In this document: piece after piece, positions 34,461-46,105 of the stretch
Layout: each line of letters opens with the position of its first letter
Numbering within the stretch: the first letter of the stretch is position 1
Assembly: GCF_004210375.1 (NCBI RefSeq)
Contig: NC_134833.1
Location: forward strand, 17,725,396 to 17,789,395
DNA length: 64,000 nucleotides
Origin: Tachypleus tridentatus
Lineage: Eukaryota > Arthropoda > Merostomata > Xiphosura > Limulidae
Direction of reading: 5' to 3'
Notes under the pieces: model-generated
The model's database searches: none
Told to the model about the DNA's origin: nothing
The model's input: the letters and a program-made list of their open reading frames with translations, nothing else
Program-made: the position numbers and the translations under genes

Positions 34461-34721
34461 TTTGTAAGTTTGAATTTTGTGCAGAGCTACACAAGGGCTA
34501 CCTGCGCTAGCCGTCCCTAATTTAGGAGGGTGAAACTAAAGAGAAGGGGCAGCTAAGTCATCACCACCCACCGCCAACTCTTGGGATACTCTTTTACCAA
34601 CGAATAGTGGGATTGACCGTTACATTATAACGCCCTCACAGCTGAAAGAACTAGCATGTTTAGCGAGACGAGACCCTCAGATTGCGAATAAGACGCCCTA
34701 GCCACTTGGCCATGCTGGGCC
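34461..34721 (-). mobile_element. SINE family 1, diverged copy
   Basis: Reverse-strand copy with body (complement of GGCTAGCGCAGGTAGCCC) and a shortened head ending at the complement of GGCCCAGCATGGCC. Confidence 0.85.
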
Positions 34722-34984
34722 ATCTCACCAATATGGCCACTGGTGTATACTTGAGATCAGTGACAGATTTCAATCACTGCTGGTCTTATTAAATACTTTT
34801 CTGCTCAGTTGGACTAAAAGTCTCTTGTCACTGGCACTGGCACTGGCACCGACTGATACAACAGTAAGTTTCAGGATGCATAACATTCAAAATCGGTTTA
34901 CGATGCCCATGAAGGTCAGAACCCAGATAGCACAGTGTAGAATTTTAGGCTTAACTGCAAACAAATGAAACAAACTCATGATCA

Positions 34985-35115
34985 TTCGCTCCTGGGTTAT
35001 CGGTGATAACTCTTAGGGCTTATAACGCCAGACGTCGTGTCTCGATGACAGCAGCGAGCAGTACACAGATAACCCATTCACTGTGTAGATTTGTGCTTAA
35101 AAAACAAGTGCACTC
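34985..35115 (+). mobile_element. tRNA-derived repeat, type 3, diverged
   Basis: Contains GGGCTTATAACGCCAGACGTC, a tRNA-like anticodon region, and ends CATTCACTGTGTAGATTTGTGCTTAA, like the copies at 54974 and 62622. Confidence 0.5.
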
Positions 35116-35994
35116 TTGACAGTCGATAGCCTTTTCCAATAAACCTGTTTTGTTAATTAAATATAACACTAGAATTTTAAATAACGTAACCCAGCATAAA
35201 GCATGAAGGTTACTCCAGCAAACACGACAAGACTCTTTTTGAATAATACCTTGAGATAATAATGTGCCTTCAGCAATTGTCAGTATATTTACTTAAGGCT
35301 TCCTTCCTATGTTACATTGGGACAAAGTAAAACTTACCGAAAGAGGCCAACATTCGCGGACGAATACAGTATGTCTCCTTGACTCAAAATACGCAACTGT
35401 AACGTTGTTGTTTTTCTATGAACTTGTTTGGCGCTTGCAAATTTATTTTCGTGTCAGTTTAATCTTGATTGTTGTAAGTGTGAGAGCCCGATATGTATAT
35501 TTTTGGTTGTTTGACCTTTGACCTCACAATGTCCTTAAAAAGACCTAAATAAAAATCAAAGGGTGTATATTTGTGTTGGACCATAGTATACACCTACTAA
35601 GTTTCAAGTCAATCCGTCGACAAATGAATGAATGACAGTTAATTGAAAAGGTTTGGAAAAAGGAACAACAGAGAGATATGATCCAGACACATGATTACCA
35701 AAACTATGCACCTACAGTGAGTTTATTTTAGCTGTTTTCCTTGAGTAATATTTGAAACAGCCGCAGGTAATTTGTTTCCCGTTGATTTTAATGGGAATTA
35801 TAAATCATATATTAACATTCGATGGTTTACTAGGTGTGGAAGTAAATTCTGCTTTAATAGGTAAACATCTTAAGAGAAACGCCATTCAGTGGTTTATTTT
35901 GTGTAGATAGTCCAAAAACTTTTGTGATTCATATTATAGGAATTGCTCATGAGAGAAAATACGGTTTTCAAGAGAATCAGGTGTATGTACATAT
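35116..35994. other. no gene seen; possible unclassified interspersed repeat
   Basis: About 35560-35640 has the wording ACTAAGTTTCAAGTCAATCC, a style common in arthropod interspersed repeats, but I cannot name a family. No exon recognised; the ORF at 35309-35521 is unsupported. Confidence 0.3.
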
Positions 35995-38953
35995 GTAGGT
36001 TAGTAAAATAAGGTTTCAATACTGATTACTTCAGGTTTAATTATTATCACTGCTAGGTCGGTAAAATGAGGTTTCAATACTGATTACTTCAGGTTTAATT
36101 ATTATCACTGCTAGGTCGGTAAAATGAGGTTTCAATACTGATTACTTCAGGTTTAATTATTATCACTGCTAGGTCGGTAAAATGAGTTTTCAATACTGAT
36201 TACTTCAGGTTTAATTATTATCACTGCTAGGTTGGTAAAATGAGGTTTCAATACTGATTACTTCAGGTTTAATTATTATCACTGCTAGGTTGATAAAATG
36301 AGGTTTCAATATTGATTACTTCAAGTTTAATTATTATCACTGCTAGGTTGATAAAATGAGGTTTCAATACTGATTACTTCAGGGTTAATTATTATTACTG
36401 CTAGGTTGATAAAATGAGGTTTCAATACTGATTACTTCAGGGTTAATTATTATTACTGCTAGGTCGGTAAAATGAGGTTTCAATACTGATTACTTCAGGT
36501 TTAATTATTATCAGTGCTAGGTTGATAAAATGAGATCTCAATACTGATTACTTCAGGTTTAATTATTATCACTGCTAGGTCGGTAAAATGAGTTTTCAAT
36601 ACTGATTACTTTAGGTTTAATTATTATCACTGCTAGGTTGGTAAAATGAGGTTTCAATACTGATTAATTCAGGTTTAATTATTATCACTGCTGGGTCGGT
36701 AAAATGAGTTTTCAATACTGATTACTTAAGGTTTAATTATTATCACTGCTAGGTCGGTAAAATGAGGTTTCAGTATTGATTACTTTAGGTTTAATTATTA
36801 TCACTGCTAGGTCGGTAAAATGAGTTTTCAATACTGATTACTTCAGGTTTAATTATTATCACTGCTAGGTTGGTAAAATGAGGTTTCAATACTGATTAAT
36901 TCAGGTTTAATTATTATCACTGCTGGGTCGGTAAAATGAGTTTTCAATACTGATTACTTAAGGTTTAATTATTATCACTGCTAGGTCGGTAAAATGAGGT
37001 TTCAGTATTGATTACTTCAGGTTTAATTATTATCACTGCTAGGTTGGTAAAATGAGGTTTCAGTACTGATTACTTCAGGTTTAATTATTATCACTGCTAG
37101 GTCGGTAAAATGACGTTTCCAATACTGATTACTTCAGGTTTAATTATTATCACTGCTAGGTCGGTAAAATGAGTTTTCAATACTGATTACTTCAGGTTTA
37201 ATTATTATCACTGCTAGGTTGGTAAAATGAGGTTTCAATACTGATTACTTCAGGTTTAATTATTATCACTGCTATGTTGATAAAATGAGGTTTCAGTACC
37301 AATTACTTCAGGTTTAATTATTATCACTGCTAGGTCGGTAAAATGAGTTTTCAATACTGATTACTTCACGTTTAATTATTATCACTGCTAGGTCGGTAAA
37401 ATGAGTTTTCAATACTGATTACTTCACGTTTAATTATTATCACTGCTAGGTTGGTAAAATGAGGTTTCAATACTGATTACTTCAGGTTTAATTATTATCA
37501 CTGCTATGTTGATAAAATGAGGTTTCAGTACTGATTACTTCAGGTTTAATTATTATCACTGCTATGTTGATAAAATGAGGTTTCAATACTGATTACTTCA
37601 GGTTTAATTATTATCACTGCTAGGTCGGTAAAATGACGTTTCAATACTGATTACTTCAGGTTTAATTGTTATCACTGCTAGGTTGATAAAATGAGGTTTC
37701 AGTATTGATTACTTCAGGTTTAATTATTATCACTGCTAGGTCGATAAAATGAGGTTTCAATACTGATTACTTCAAGTTTAATTACTATCACTGCTAGGTC
37801 GATAAAATGAGGTTTCAGTATTGATTACTTCAGGTTTAATTATTATCACTACTAGGTTGATAAAATGAGGTTTCAATACTGATTACTTCAAGTTTAATTA
37901 TTGTCACTGCTAGGTTGATAAAATGAGGTTTCAGTACTGATTACTTCACGTTTAATTATTATCACTGCTAGGTTGATAAAATGAGGTTTCAATACTGATT
38001 ACTTTAGGTTTAATTATTATCACTACTAGGTTGATAAAATGAGGTTTCAATACTGATTACTTCAAGTTTAATTATTGTCACTGCTAGGTTGATAAAATGA
38101 GGTTTCAATACTGATTACTTCACGTTTAATTATTATCACTGCTAGGTTGGTAAAATGAGGTTTCAGTACTGATTACTTCAGGTTTAATTATTATCACTGC
38201 TAGGTCGGTAAAATGAGGTTTTAATACTGATTACTTCAGGTTTAATTATTATCACTGCTAGGTTGATAAAATGAGGTTTCAGTATTGATTACTTCAGGTT
38301 TAATTATTATCACTGCTAGGTCGGTAAATTGAGGTTTCAATACTGATTACTTCAGGTTTAATTATTATCACTGCTAGGTCGGTAAAATGAGGTTTCAATA
38401 CTGATTACTTCAGGTTTAATTATTATTACTGCTAGGTTGGTAAAATGAGGTTTCAATACTGATTACTTCAGGTTTAATTATTATCACTGCTAGGTCGGTA
38501 AAATGAGGTTTCAATACTGATTACTTCAGGTTTAATTATTATTACTGCTAGGTTGATAAAATGAGGTTTCAGTATTGATTACTTCAGGTTTAATTATTAT
38601 CACTGCTAGGTTTATAAAATGAGGTTTCAGTATTGATTACTTCAGGTTTAATTATTATCACTGCTAGGTCGGTAAAATGAAGTTTCGATACTGATTACTT
38701 CAAGTTTAATTATTATTACTGCTAGGTTGATAAAATGAGGTTTCAATACTGATTACTTCAAGTTTAATTATTGTCACTGCTAGGTTGATAAAATGAGGTT
38801 TCAATACTGATTACTCACGTTTAATTATTATCACTGCTAGGTCGGTAAAATGAGGTTTCAATACTGATTACTTCAGGTTTAATTATTATCACTGCTAGGT
38901 CGGTAAAATGAGGTTTCAATACTGATTACTTCAGGTTTAATTATTATCACTGC
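35995..38953. repeat. 58-bp minisatellite array, about 51 units
   Basis: Tandem 58-bp units containing GGTAAAATGAGGTTTCAATA and ACTTCAGGTTTAATTATTAT. Total length equals about 51 units. Variants (GGTCGG/GGTTGG/GGTTGA, GAGGTTT/GAGTTTT) recur in blocks. TGATTAATTCAGG at 36661 and 36893 and CTATGTTGATAA near 37271 and 37503 are each 232 bp apart, i.e. four-unit duplications. Indels are rare. Confidence 0.97.
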
Positions 38954-39039
38954 AAACTTCCAATTAGTATTGAAGCAACGCCACCTTCAGCTGTTTTTGA
39001 TTGTGTACTTAAAATGTTGATTTTATATACGATTTCTTG

Positions 39040-39145
39040 GTGGTTTGGGTCGCGTGCTCGAAACAACACCAAACATGTTCGTTTTTTCAACCGTGTAAGA
39101 GTTATAATGTGACGGGCAACCCCATTACTTGTTAGTAAAGAGTAG
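39040..39145 (+). mobile_element. SINE family 1 fragment
   Basis: CCAAACATGTTCGTTTTTTC, TTATAATGTGACGGGCAACC and AGTAAAGAGTAGC match the head-body junction and first half of the body. The second half is replaced by the 49-bp array that starts here. Confidence 0.7.
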
Positions 39146-39151
39146 CTTAAA

Positions 39152-39855
39152 TGTAGGATCAAAGTGTCAACATATTTCAATGTTATACTGTACATACGTC
39201 TGTAGGATCACAGTGTAAACACATATCAATGTTATACTGTACATACGTCTGTAGGATCACAGTGTAAACACAGTTCAATGTTATACTGTACATACGTCTG
39301 TAGGATCACAGTGTAAACACAGTTCAATCTCTTGTACATACAGCGAGAGGTTCACAATATAAATACATTTCAATGTCTTTTACATACGTCTGTAGGATCA
39401 CAGTGTAAACACAGTTCAATGTTATACTGTACATACGTCTGTAGGATCACAGTGTAAACACAGTTCAATGTTATACTGTACATATGTCTGTAGAATCACA
39501 GTGTAAACACAGTTCAATGTTATACTGTACATATGTCTGTAGAATCACAGTGTAAACACAGTTCAATGTTATACTGTACATATGTCTGTAGGATCACAGT
39601 GTAAACACATTTCAATGTTATACTGTACATACGTCTGTAGGATCACAGTGTAAACACAGGTCAATGTTATACTGTACATACGTCTGTAGGATCACAGTGT
39701 AAACACAGTTCAATGTTATACTGTACATACGTCTGTAGAATCACAGTGTAAACACAGTTCAATGTTATACTGTACATACGTCTGTAGGATCACAGTGTAA
39801 ACACAGTTCAATGTTATACTGTACATACGTCTGTAGGATCACAGTGTAAACACAT
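39152..39855. repeat. 49-bp minisatellite array, about 14 units
   Basis: Units contain GTAGGATCACAGTGTAAACA and CAATGTTATACTGTACATAC. One unit near 39330-39380 is diverged and shortened. The array begins inside a SINE remnant. Confidence 0.96.
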
Positions 39856-40217
39856 TTTGTTGCTTTCTTTCATGTTCTATTTTTCTTCTTCAGATGATCC
39901 TTGAATCATATTCGTACAGTGTGAAGACAACAGAACAACTGTTTTCGAAACAGCTGAATTTATTTACCTAGCGTAGTGCTATCTGTTTTTTATGTATTTT
40001 TCCGCACAAGAAAGTTATTGTGAAATTTCGTGTGTTGTTTTCGGCGAAAAGTTGTAGTTTTGGTTTTAGATTACTTTGATTTTAAATATGTTTATTTGTT
40101 TTTTACCTTCTCTGTTCCATTATTTTAACATAAAAGTTTTAAGTAATTTATTCCTTCAAGACGGAGGTTGGAATTGTTTCAGAAACAAGATATCAGTTCA
40201 GTTTCTTTGTTAATTTA
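39856..40217 (+). other. no gene confirmed; one exon-like segment
   Basis: Positions 39894-39971 follow a strong pyrimidine tract and CAG, and read 25 codons to a TAG. I recognise no protein family in it. It could be a chance arrangement or an alternative terminal exon. Confidence 0.2.
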
Positions 40218-40424
40218 GTTACTCGAGTGTTATTTATGCTAACCGTCCCTAATTTATTAGGGAATGCAAGTAGTCATTACCACCCACAGCTAACTCTTGG
40301 GCTACTGTTTTACCAACGAATTAATGAGATTGACAGTCAGGGTATAATGCTTCCTTTGGCTCAAAGGGCAAGCAAGTTGTAATGTGAGGGGGTTTCGAAC
40401 CTAACCACCTGGACATACTGGGCT
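40218..40424 (-). mobile_element. SINE family 1, strongly diverged
   Basis: Complement of the body (GCTAACCGTCCCTAATTTA, CTCTTGGGCTACTGTTTTAC) and part of the head ending near the complement of GCCCAGTATGTCC. Confidence 0.75.
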
Positions 40425-41606
40425 AATACCATTTAGATGTGCCTCTTTCTCCCCTGTTTCTTCAACAGTGAACTTCTGGGCTTATAACACTGAATATCAG
40501 GGTTCGTTCTTTGCCGTTATTGTAGATCATGTAGCCAACTGTACGTCAAATGATTTAAATAATTCCGTTTAGAAAGAACCAGTAGATGAAATTATATTTC
40601 ATTTTAGAAAGAACAATTGTTGTATGAAAGCAAAATATATTTATTTTATGAATAATTCCACTTTTTAGACTTCTGACTTCTTAGTCAGAGACAAGTGGTA
40701 TCACTGGCTACACATAATGTTTAGAATCCTTGAAAATCAATGAATGTAAGACAATTACGAAACGGTTTTCCAAACAATCAAGACAATATTTCAGGCTTAT
40801 AAGTTTCATTGGGTAAAACTTGTTTGTTGTTCTGCTCGCACGTGTCTGATTTCTCTATATCCTCAGATAAAGTACTTGTGGTAACGCCAACTAGAGTTGA
40901 TATAAGGAACTATTTTTTCCCATACTTTGTAGATTATTACACCATGTGATTACATGTCTCTTTATGCTATGTTTTCGGTTGATGAACGGAGAGTGGACAA
41001 GCTCTGGCTAACACAGCACTACTTCGTAATAATTATTACTGATTGTTAATTATATACACACATGTAAACGTTGTTATAGCGACAAACATAATTCGGGAGA
41101 TAATTTCACGAGAATCTCTTGTTATAATGTATAATTTACAACTAATTAATAACTCAAAAAGTATGGTTTTGCGTTAGGTCCCGGTCAATATAACCGTCTG
41201 TATTAAAATCGAGACAGTTTAAAGTTAATTCAAAATTTATACTCTTTCATAAGAAAAGCATGTTTCTATGGAAACGCTTTACAGACGTTAAATAAACACA
41301 CACGCACGTATTCACACTATCCGGCATCAGAGCAGCCAGTTGTCCTACAGGTTTTTATTGTGATTGATGTCGTACTAACACAATCACAAGGTAATAAAAT
41401 ATATTTATTTACTTCTAATAAACAAGAAAATTTGTATTTTTTTTAAAATTAACTAAGAAGTTCATGCAAGGTATGGAAAAATTATGAAAACATGTTTATT
41501 AATTAATTAGTTCTGTAAACAGCTGGTAACCAGGGAGACAGAAGCAAAATTTAAAAAAAATACTCAATTGTAAACAGAATGTACTGAATATCTTGTTGTA
41601 CACGTA
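40425..41606. other. no gene seen
   Basis: AT-rich. Around 40480-40530 is a weak tRNA-like text (GGGCTTATAACACTGAATATC, then GGGTTCG), probably an eroded SINE. Nothing else recognised. Confidence 0.35.
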
Positions 41607-41888
41607 GACCTGGCATAGCCAGGTGGCAAGAACACTCCCCTCGTAATTTGAGGGTCGCAGGTTCGAATCCCCGTCGCACTAAATACGCTCTCCCTTTCAG
41701 TCATGGGGGCATTATAATGTCACGGTCAATCCCCCTATTCGTTGGTAAAAGAGTAGCCCAAGGGTTGGCGTAGGGTGGTGATGACTAGCTGCCTTCCCTC
41801 TAGTCTTACGCTGCTAAATTAGGGATGGCTAGCACAGATAGCCCTCGTGTAACTTTGCGCGAAATTCAAAAACAAACAAACAAACAAA
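41607..41888 (+). mobile_element. SINE family 1, full copy (first part of a dimer)
   Basis: Head with B-box GGTTCGAATCCC, then body and a CAAA-repeat tail. Diagnostic variants (CAATCCCCCTATTCG, AGGGTTGGCGTAGGGTGG) are shared with the adjacent headless copy. Confidence 0.92.
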
Positions 41889-42096
41889 CATGCTCGCCTT
41901 TTCAGCCGTGTGGGAGTGGGCGTTATAATGTTACGATCAATCCCCCTATTCGTTGGTAAAAGAGTAGCCCAAGGGTTGGCGTAGGGTGGTGATGATTAGC
42001 TGCCTTCCCTCTAGTCTTACGCTGCTAAATTAGGGATGGCTAGTGAAGGTAGCCCTCGTGTAACTTTGCGCGAAATTAGAAAAAAACCAAACAAAC
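41889..42096 (+). mobile_element. SINE family 1, headless second body
   Basis: Starts at CATGCTCGCC, the head-body junction of the family, directly after the CAAA tail of the preceding copy. It shares that copy's private variants, so it is a tandem duplicate of its body and not an independent insertion. Confidence 0.9.
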
Positions 42097-42314
42097 GTAA
42101 CTTATACACGTGAATAATTTCTTTTTTTACATTTGTTTTTGGTTCACTGATAAAAATATATATCCCATAATAATCCTTTCATATACTTCGATCACTGATC
42201 AAATTTTATTTTCTCAAACAACTTTACGTATTTGTCAACTCGCTGACCAAAGTTTATTTTGTGTAATTACCTTTACTCTTTCGACTCATAGGTCAAAGTT
42301 TGCTCCTTGTTTAT

Positions 42315-42420
42315 TTGTTCTTTGTTCGGGCCAAAGCTACACAATGAGGTAGCTTTGTTGTATCCACTACGTGTATGGAAACCCGTTGTTGTTGGTGGTA
42401 CCGCTGAGTCACTGAGGTGC
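42315..42420 (-). mobile_element. tRNA-derived repeat, type 3
   Basis: The reverse complement reads AGCGGTACCACC near its start and CATTGTGTAGCTTTGGCCC near its end, like the copies at 54974 (+) and 62622 (-). Diverged. Confidence 0.5.
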
Positions 42421-42788
42421 TTATTTGATGTAACCATCTTTACACGTACATACCTGTCGACTCGTTGATTAAATGTCCGTCACTTAATTACCTTTACATA
42501 TCCGTCGACTCTTTGATCCAAGTGTGTTCTGTCGTGACACACTTCCTTCTCTGCGTATTACATTTATGATTTAATAGTCTGTGAATTACGTATTGACTTA
42601 GATCGTTGTAATCTAAGATAACTGGGCGTGTTCCGAAAGGCGAGTTTAACATAAAAAAATATAAGTAAACACTTTTTTTTAGAATCATAATCGATTTTTT
42701 AAGTACAAACATCGCCTTACTTAAAACTTGTCGGTTCAATACCCGAAGTGGATAAACAAGTACAATGAAAGGAAAATAAGAAACTCCT
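42421..42788. other. no gene seen
   Basis: An unsupported ORF at 42494-42739 (- strand). No recognised element. Confidence 0.3.
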
Positions 42789-43206
42789 TAGAGAAGCTAT
42801 TGATTTGGTATCGATAGTCTATCAGCTAGAGAAGCTATTGATTTAGTATCGATAGTCTATCAGTTAGAGAAGCTATTGATTTAGTATCGATAGTCTATCA
42901 GCTAGAGAAACTATTGATTTAGTATCGATAGTCTATCAGCTAGAGAAACTATTGATTTAGTATCGATAGTCTATCAGCTAGAGAAGCTATTGATTTAGTA
43001 TCGATATTCTATCAGCTAGAGAAGCTATTGATTTAGTATCGATAGTCTATCAGCTAGAGAAGCTATTGATTTAGTATCGATAGTCTATCAGCTAGAGAAG
43101 CTATTGATTTAGTATCGATAGTCTATCAGCTAGAGAAGCTATTGATTTAGTATCGATAGTCTATCAGCTAGAGAACCTATTCATTTCGTATCGATAGTCT
43201 ATCCGC
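42789..43206. repeat. 38-bp minisatellite array, 11 units
   Basis: Units read TAGAGAAGCTATTGATTTAG then TATCGATAGTCTATCAGC. Each contains the palindrome TATCGATA overlapping GATAG-T-CTATC. Copies are nearly identical; the last is the most diverged. Confidence 0.97.
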
Positions 43207-43611
43207 TTTAAGTTACATTCCTTTCTGAGAAATTTGAATCGGAAACGTATTTTTGTTTGCTGTATCGTATACACGTTCGTTACACTGTTTTATTCTTTCT
43301 TCACATGATGAGACGTGAAACTCGATACGTTTTAGAAAACAGAAGTTTTCATTGAGTTTTTTACGTCAAATCCATCTGGTGTGGGAAACATCATTAACAC
43401 TGCAGCTGAACCCTCAAATTAAATACACCTGGTGTTTCTCTCACAGTCTGTTAAAAAATCGCTTTTTACAGTCTCCTTCTTTCTGACACACCCAGGTACA
43501 AAACATGGGGTGGGTCAGGAGTTAGGAACGATGAGCAGGAAAAATATGGAACTTTGGGGACAGGGAAATGAAGTGAGAGATAAAACCATGACGTATTCAC
43601 ACGCGAAGGCT
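43207..43611. other. no gene seen
   Basis: Unique sequence leading into the next array. Overlapping ORFs on both strands near 43432-43683 have no family resemblance. Confidence 0.35.
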
Positions 43612-44414
43612 GTGAACACAGACTGTGAGGGGATGAATACGATACGTCCAAACTCAAATGTTACACAGACTGTGAGGGGATGAATACAATACGTCCAAAC
43701 TCAAATGTTACACAGACTGTGAGGGGATGAATACAATACGTCCATACTCAAATGTTACACAGACTGTGAGGGGATGAATACAATACGTCCAAACTCAAAT
43801 GTTACACAGACTGTGAGGGGATGAATACGATACGTCCAAACTCAAATGTTACACAGACTGTGAGGGGATGAATACAATACGTCCATACTCAAATGTTACA
43901 CAGACTGTGAGGGATGAATACAATACGTCCATACTCAAATGTTACACAGACTGTGAGGGATGAATACAATACGTCCATACTCAAATGTTACACAGACTGT
44001 GAGGGGATGAATACAATACGTCCATACTCAAATGTTACACAGACTGTGAGGGATGAATACAATACGTCCAAACTCAAATGTTACACAGACTGTGAGGGGA
44101 TGAATACAATACGTCCATACTCAAATGTTACACAGACTGTGAGGGGATGAATACAATACGTCCATACTCAAATGTTACACAGACTGTGAGGGGATGAATA
44201 CGATACGTCCAAACTCAAATGTTACACAGACTGTGAGGGGATGAATACAATACGTCCATACTCAAATGTTACACAGACTGTGAGGGGATGAATACAATAC
44301 GTCCATACTCAAATGTTACACAGACTGTGAGGGGATGAATACAATACGTCCATACTCAAATGTTACACAGACTGTGAGGGGATGAATACAATACGTCCAA
44401 ACTCAAATGTTACA
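43612..44414. repeat. 47-bp minisatellite array, about 17 units
   Basis: Units contain ACACAGACTGTGAGGGGATG and AATACGTCCATACTCAAATG. Some are 46 bp because GAGGGG is shortened to GAGGG. The ORF at 43914-44150 exists only because three such length changes bring frames together; it encodes the repeat. Confidence 0.97.
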
Positions 44415-44497
44415 GAATATATATGTGCACCAAACAGACATGACCTCATTGTTAAGATGGTCGAACTATTCACGGTTCGTGGTCTGTTTCAAGAAAA

Positions 44498-44665
44498 TTG
44501 TTCTCCACCCCTATAGATGAGTTATAAGAGTGGCAGTCAAATCCCACTATTAAATCAATCAAGAGTAGCCCATGAGTTGATCAGTTGCCTTCACTCTACT
44601 TTATCAGCTCAAAATCAATGATGGCTACCCATAGATAGCCCTCTGTGTAGTTATGCGTAAAACGT
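44498..44665 (+). mobile_element. SINE family 1, eroded copy
   Basis: Body landmarks survive: CAGTCAAATCCCACTATTAA, AAGAGTAGCCCATGAGTTGA and ATAGATAGCCCTC. The head is not readable. It lies just after the 47-bp array. Confidence 0.6.
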
Positions 44666-44785
44666 ATCTGCGACAGTAATAACAATAATTATAGTAATAA
44701 TCAAATCAATTAGTTTTACTTGATGTTGTTGCCGCAAACTTTATTGTTCAAGTCAAAATCATAGGGTCCTTTGTTTAATAACAGT

Positions 44786-45301
44786 TCATCGATAATTTAT
44801 CAATGCGTTACGTGGAATATTTGTTGTTAGTGAGAATTGTTTAGTGGCTTTCAACTTACTTAATCTGTAAGGACCCGTTTTAGAAGACAATGTCTTTAGG
44901 TTTCCAAGTCCGCTTCTGTTGATGAACCGACTGCATCCAGAAAACCGATGTGCAGAGTGCTGTAAAACTCGGTGTTTAAATCCTGTTGACTTTAACAACC
45001 TACACGGCGCTGTGGGATATTTTGGTGACGCTTTATTGGTTTTATAACAATCCTCAAAAATCATGGCCATGCTATGTTCATGAACCTCCAAGTTGACCGA
45101 CTTGTATAAAATCAATCGACTAAATTCATGATCAACAGTGTACATTGTCTTAGTCTGAAGAGCAGAATTGGTTTTAGAAACAGCAAGTAGATGCATAATA
45201 TCGAATAATCCGATAAGATAAAACAACAATTCAAGTTTATTTGTGTAACATATTGTGTTACTCTCAAAGCAATGTTTATATTTTAGTAAGAATCGAACCA
45301 A
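44786..45301 (-). CDS. hypothetical 171-residue ORF, doubtful
   Basis: Outside the arrays this is one of the longest open frames in the window. The protein starts MVRFLLKYKHCFESNT. It has a moderately hydrophobic stretch (LELLFYLIGLFDIMHLL, residues ~23-39) and a basic C-terminal half. I recognise no family. It lacks obvious splice partners or promoter signals. It may be a chance frame or an old coding fragment of a mobile element. Confidence 0.15.
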   Translation of the reverse strand: MVRFLLKYKHCFESNTICYTNKLELLFYLIGLFDIMHLLAVSKTNSALQTKTMYTVDHEFSRLILYKSVNLEVHEHSMAMIFEDCYKTNKASPKYPTAPCRLLKSTGFKHRVLQHSAHRFSGCSRFINRSGLGNLKTLSSKTGPYRLSKLKATKQFSLTTNIPRNALINYR

Positions 45302-46105
45302 AGGATATGTAACCTATCAAAGACATGATTGAAGAAGATTCCATCCAAAGACACAGGTTTATTGGTTCGTCACATAAAATTACACTTATCGTTAGCTATT
45401 CTCTTAGGCCTAAGTCCTGATCAAATGAGCTCACAACATTATAGACTAGTCGTGTTTATACCTTAGAATAAAATGACGTCATAACTCACTTTATTTTTTT
45501 TCTCCTTATGATAGACTAGTTCTTTAGATATGTTACTGGGCAACAGACGAGTCACGTGACAGACACAACTAATCATATTATTAGTCCTGACTTTATGTTG
45601 AGTACTTTGGGATTTAAAAAAGAAAATTACAACAAAGAAACCTTCAAAGGTTCTAGTTGAGAAACGATTAGTTATCTTAAGGGACTATGTACTCGTCAAT
45701 ATGAACATTACGTAATTATTTTGTAATGACAGTAACCCAAGAGTGGTCATTTTCTTTACTAATATGTGTGTTTCTCTTTCATGTTCGTTTTCACATTTCT
45801 TGGTCAGTCAGCACCAAAATTGATACAGTGATATAGGATAACACGATAAAGGTCTGAGGGGGCTGGGTTCTCCATCTAATTTTGGTAAGACTACCAATGT
45901 TGTAACATCCCCCAGTACTGGAACGAACTATGTAGCCACTATTGATGGAGTTCTTGAAAGTAGTGTGTTTTTATTTTCAGTATTGACACCTTTATGTATT
46001 TTAATATTTATTATTTTAAGGAAAAATGTTGAGAAAATTCGCAATCGTTCGTCACAAACGAGTTTTATTTCACCTGCCCAACGTACGGGTACTCCAGCTA
46101 ATTAA
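45302..46105. other. no gene seen
   Basis: AT-rich unique sequence between the eroded SINE region and the large 68-bp array. Confidence 0.35.

Noticed and set aside
43914..44150. 78-residue ORF in the 47-bp array
   Set aside because: Repeat-encoded; frame kept only by alternation of 46- and 47-bp units.
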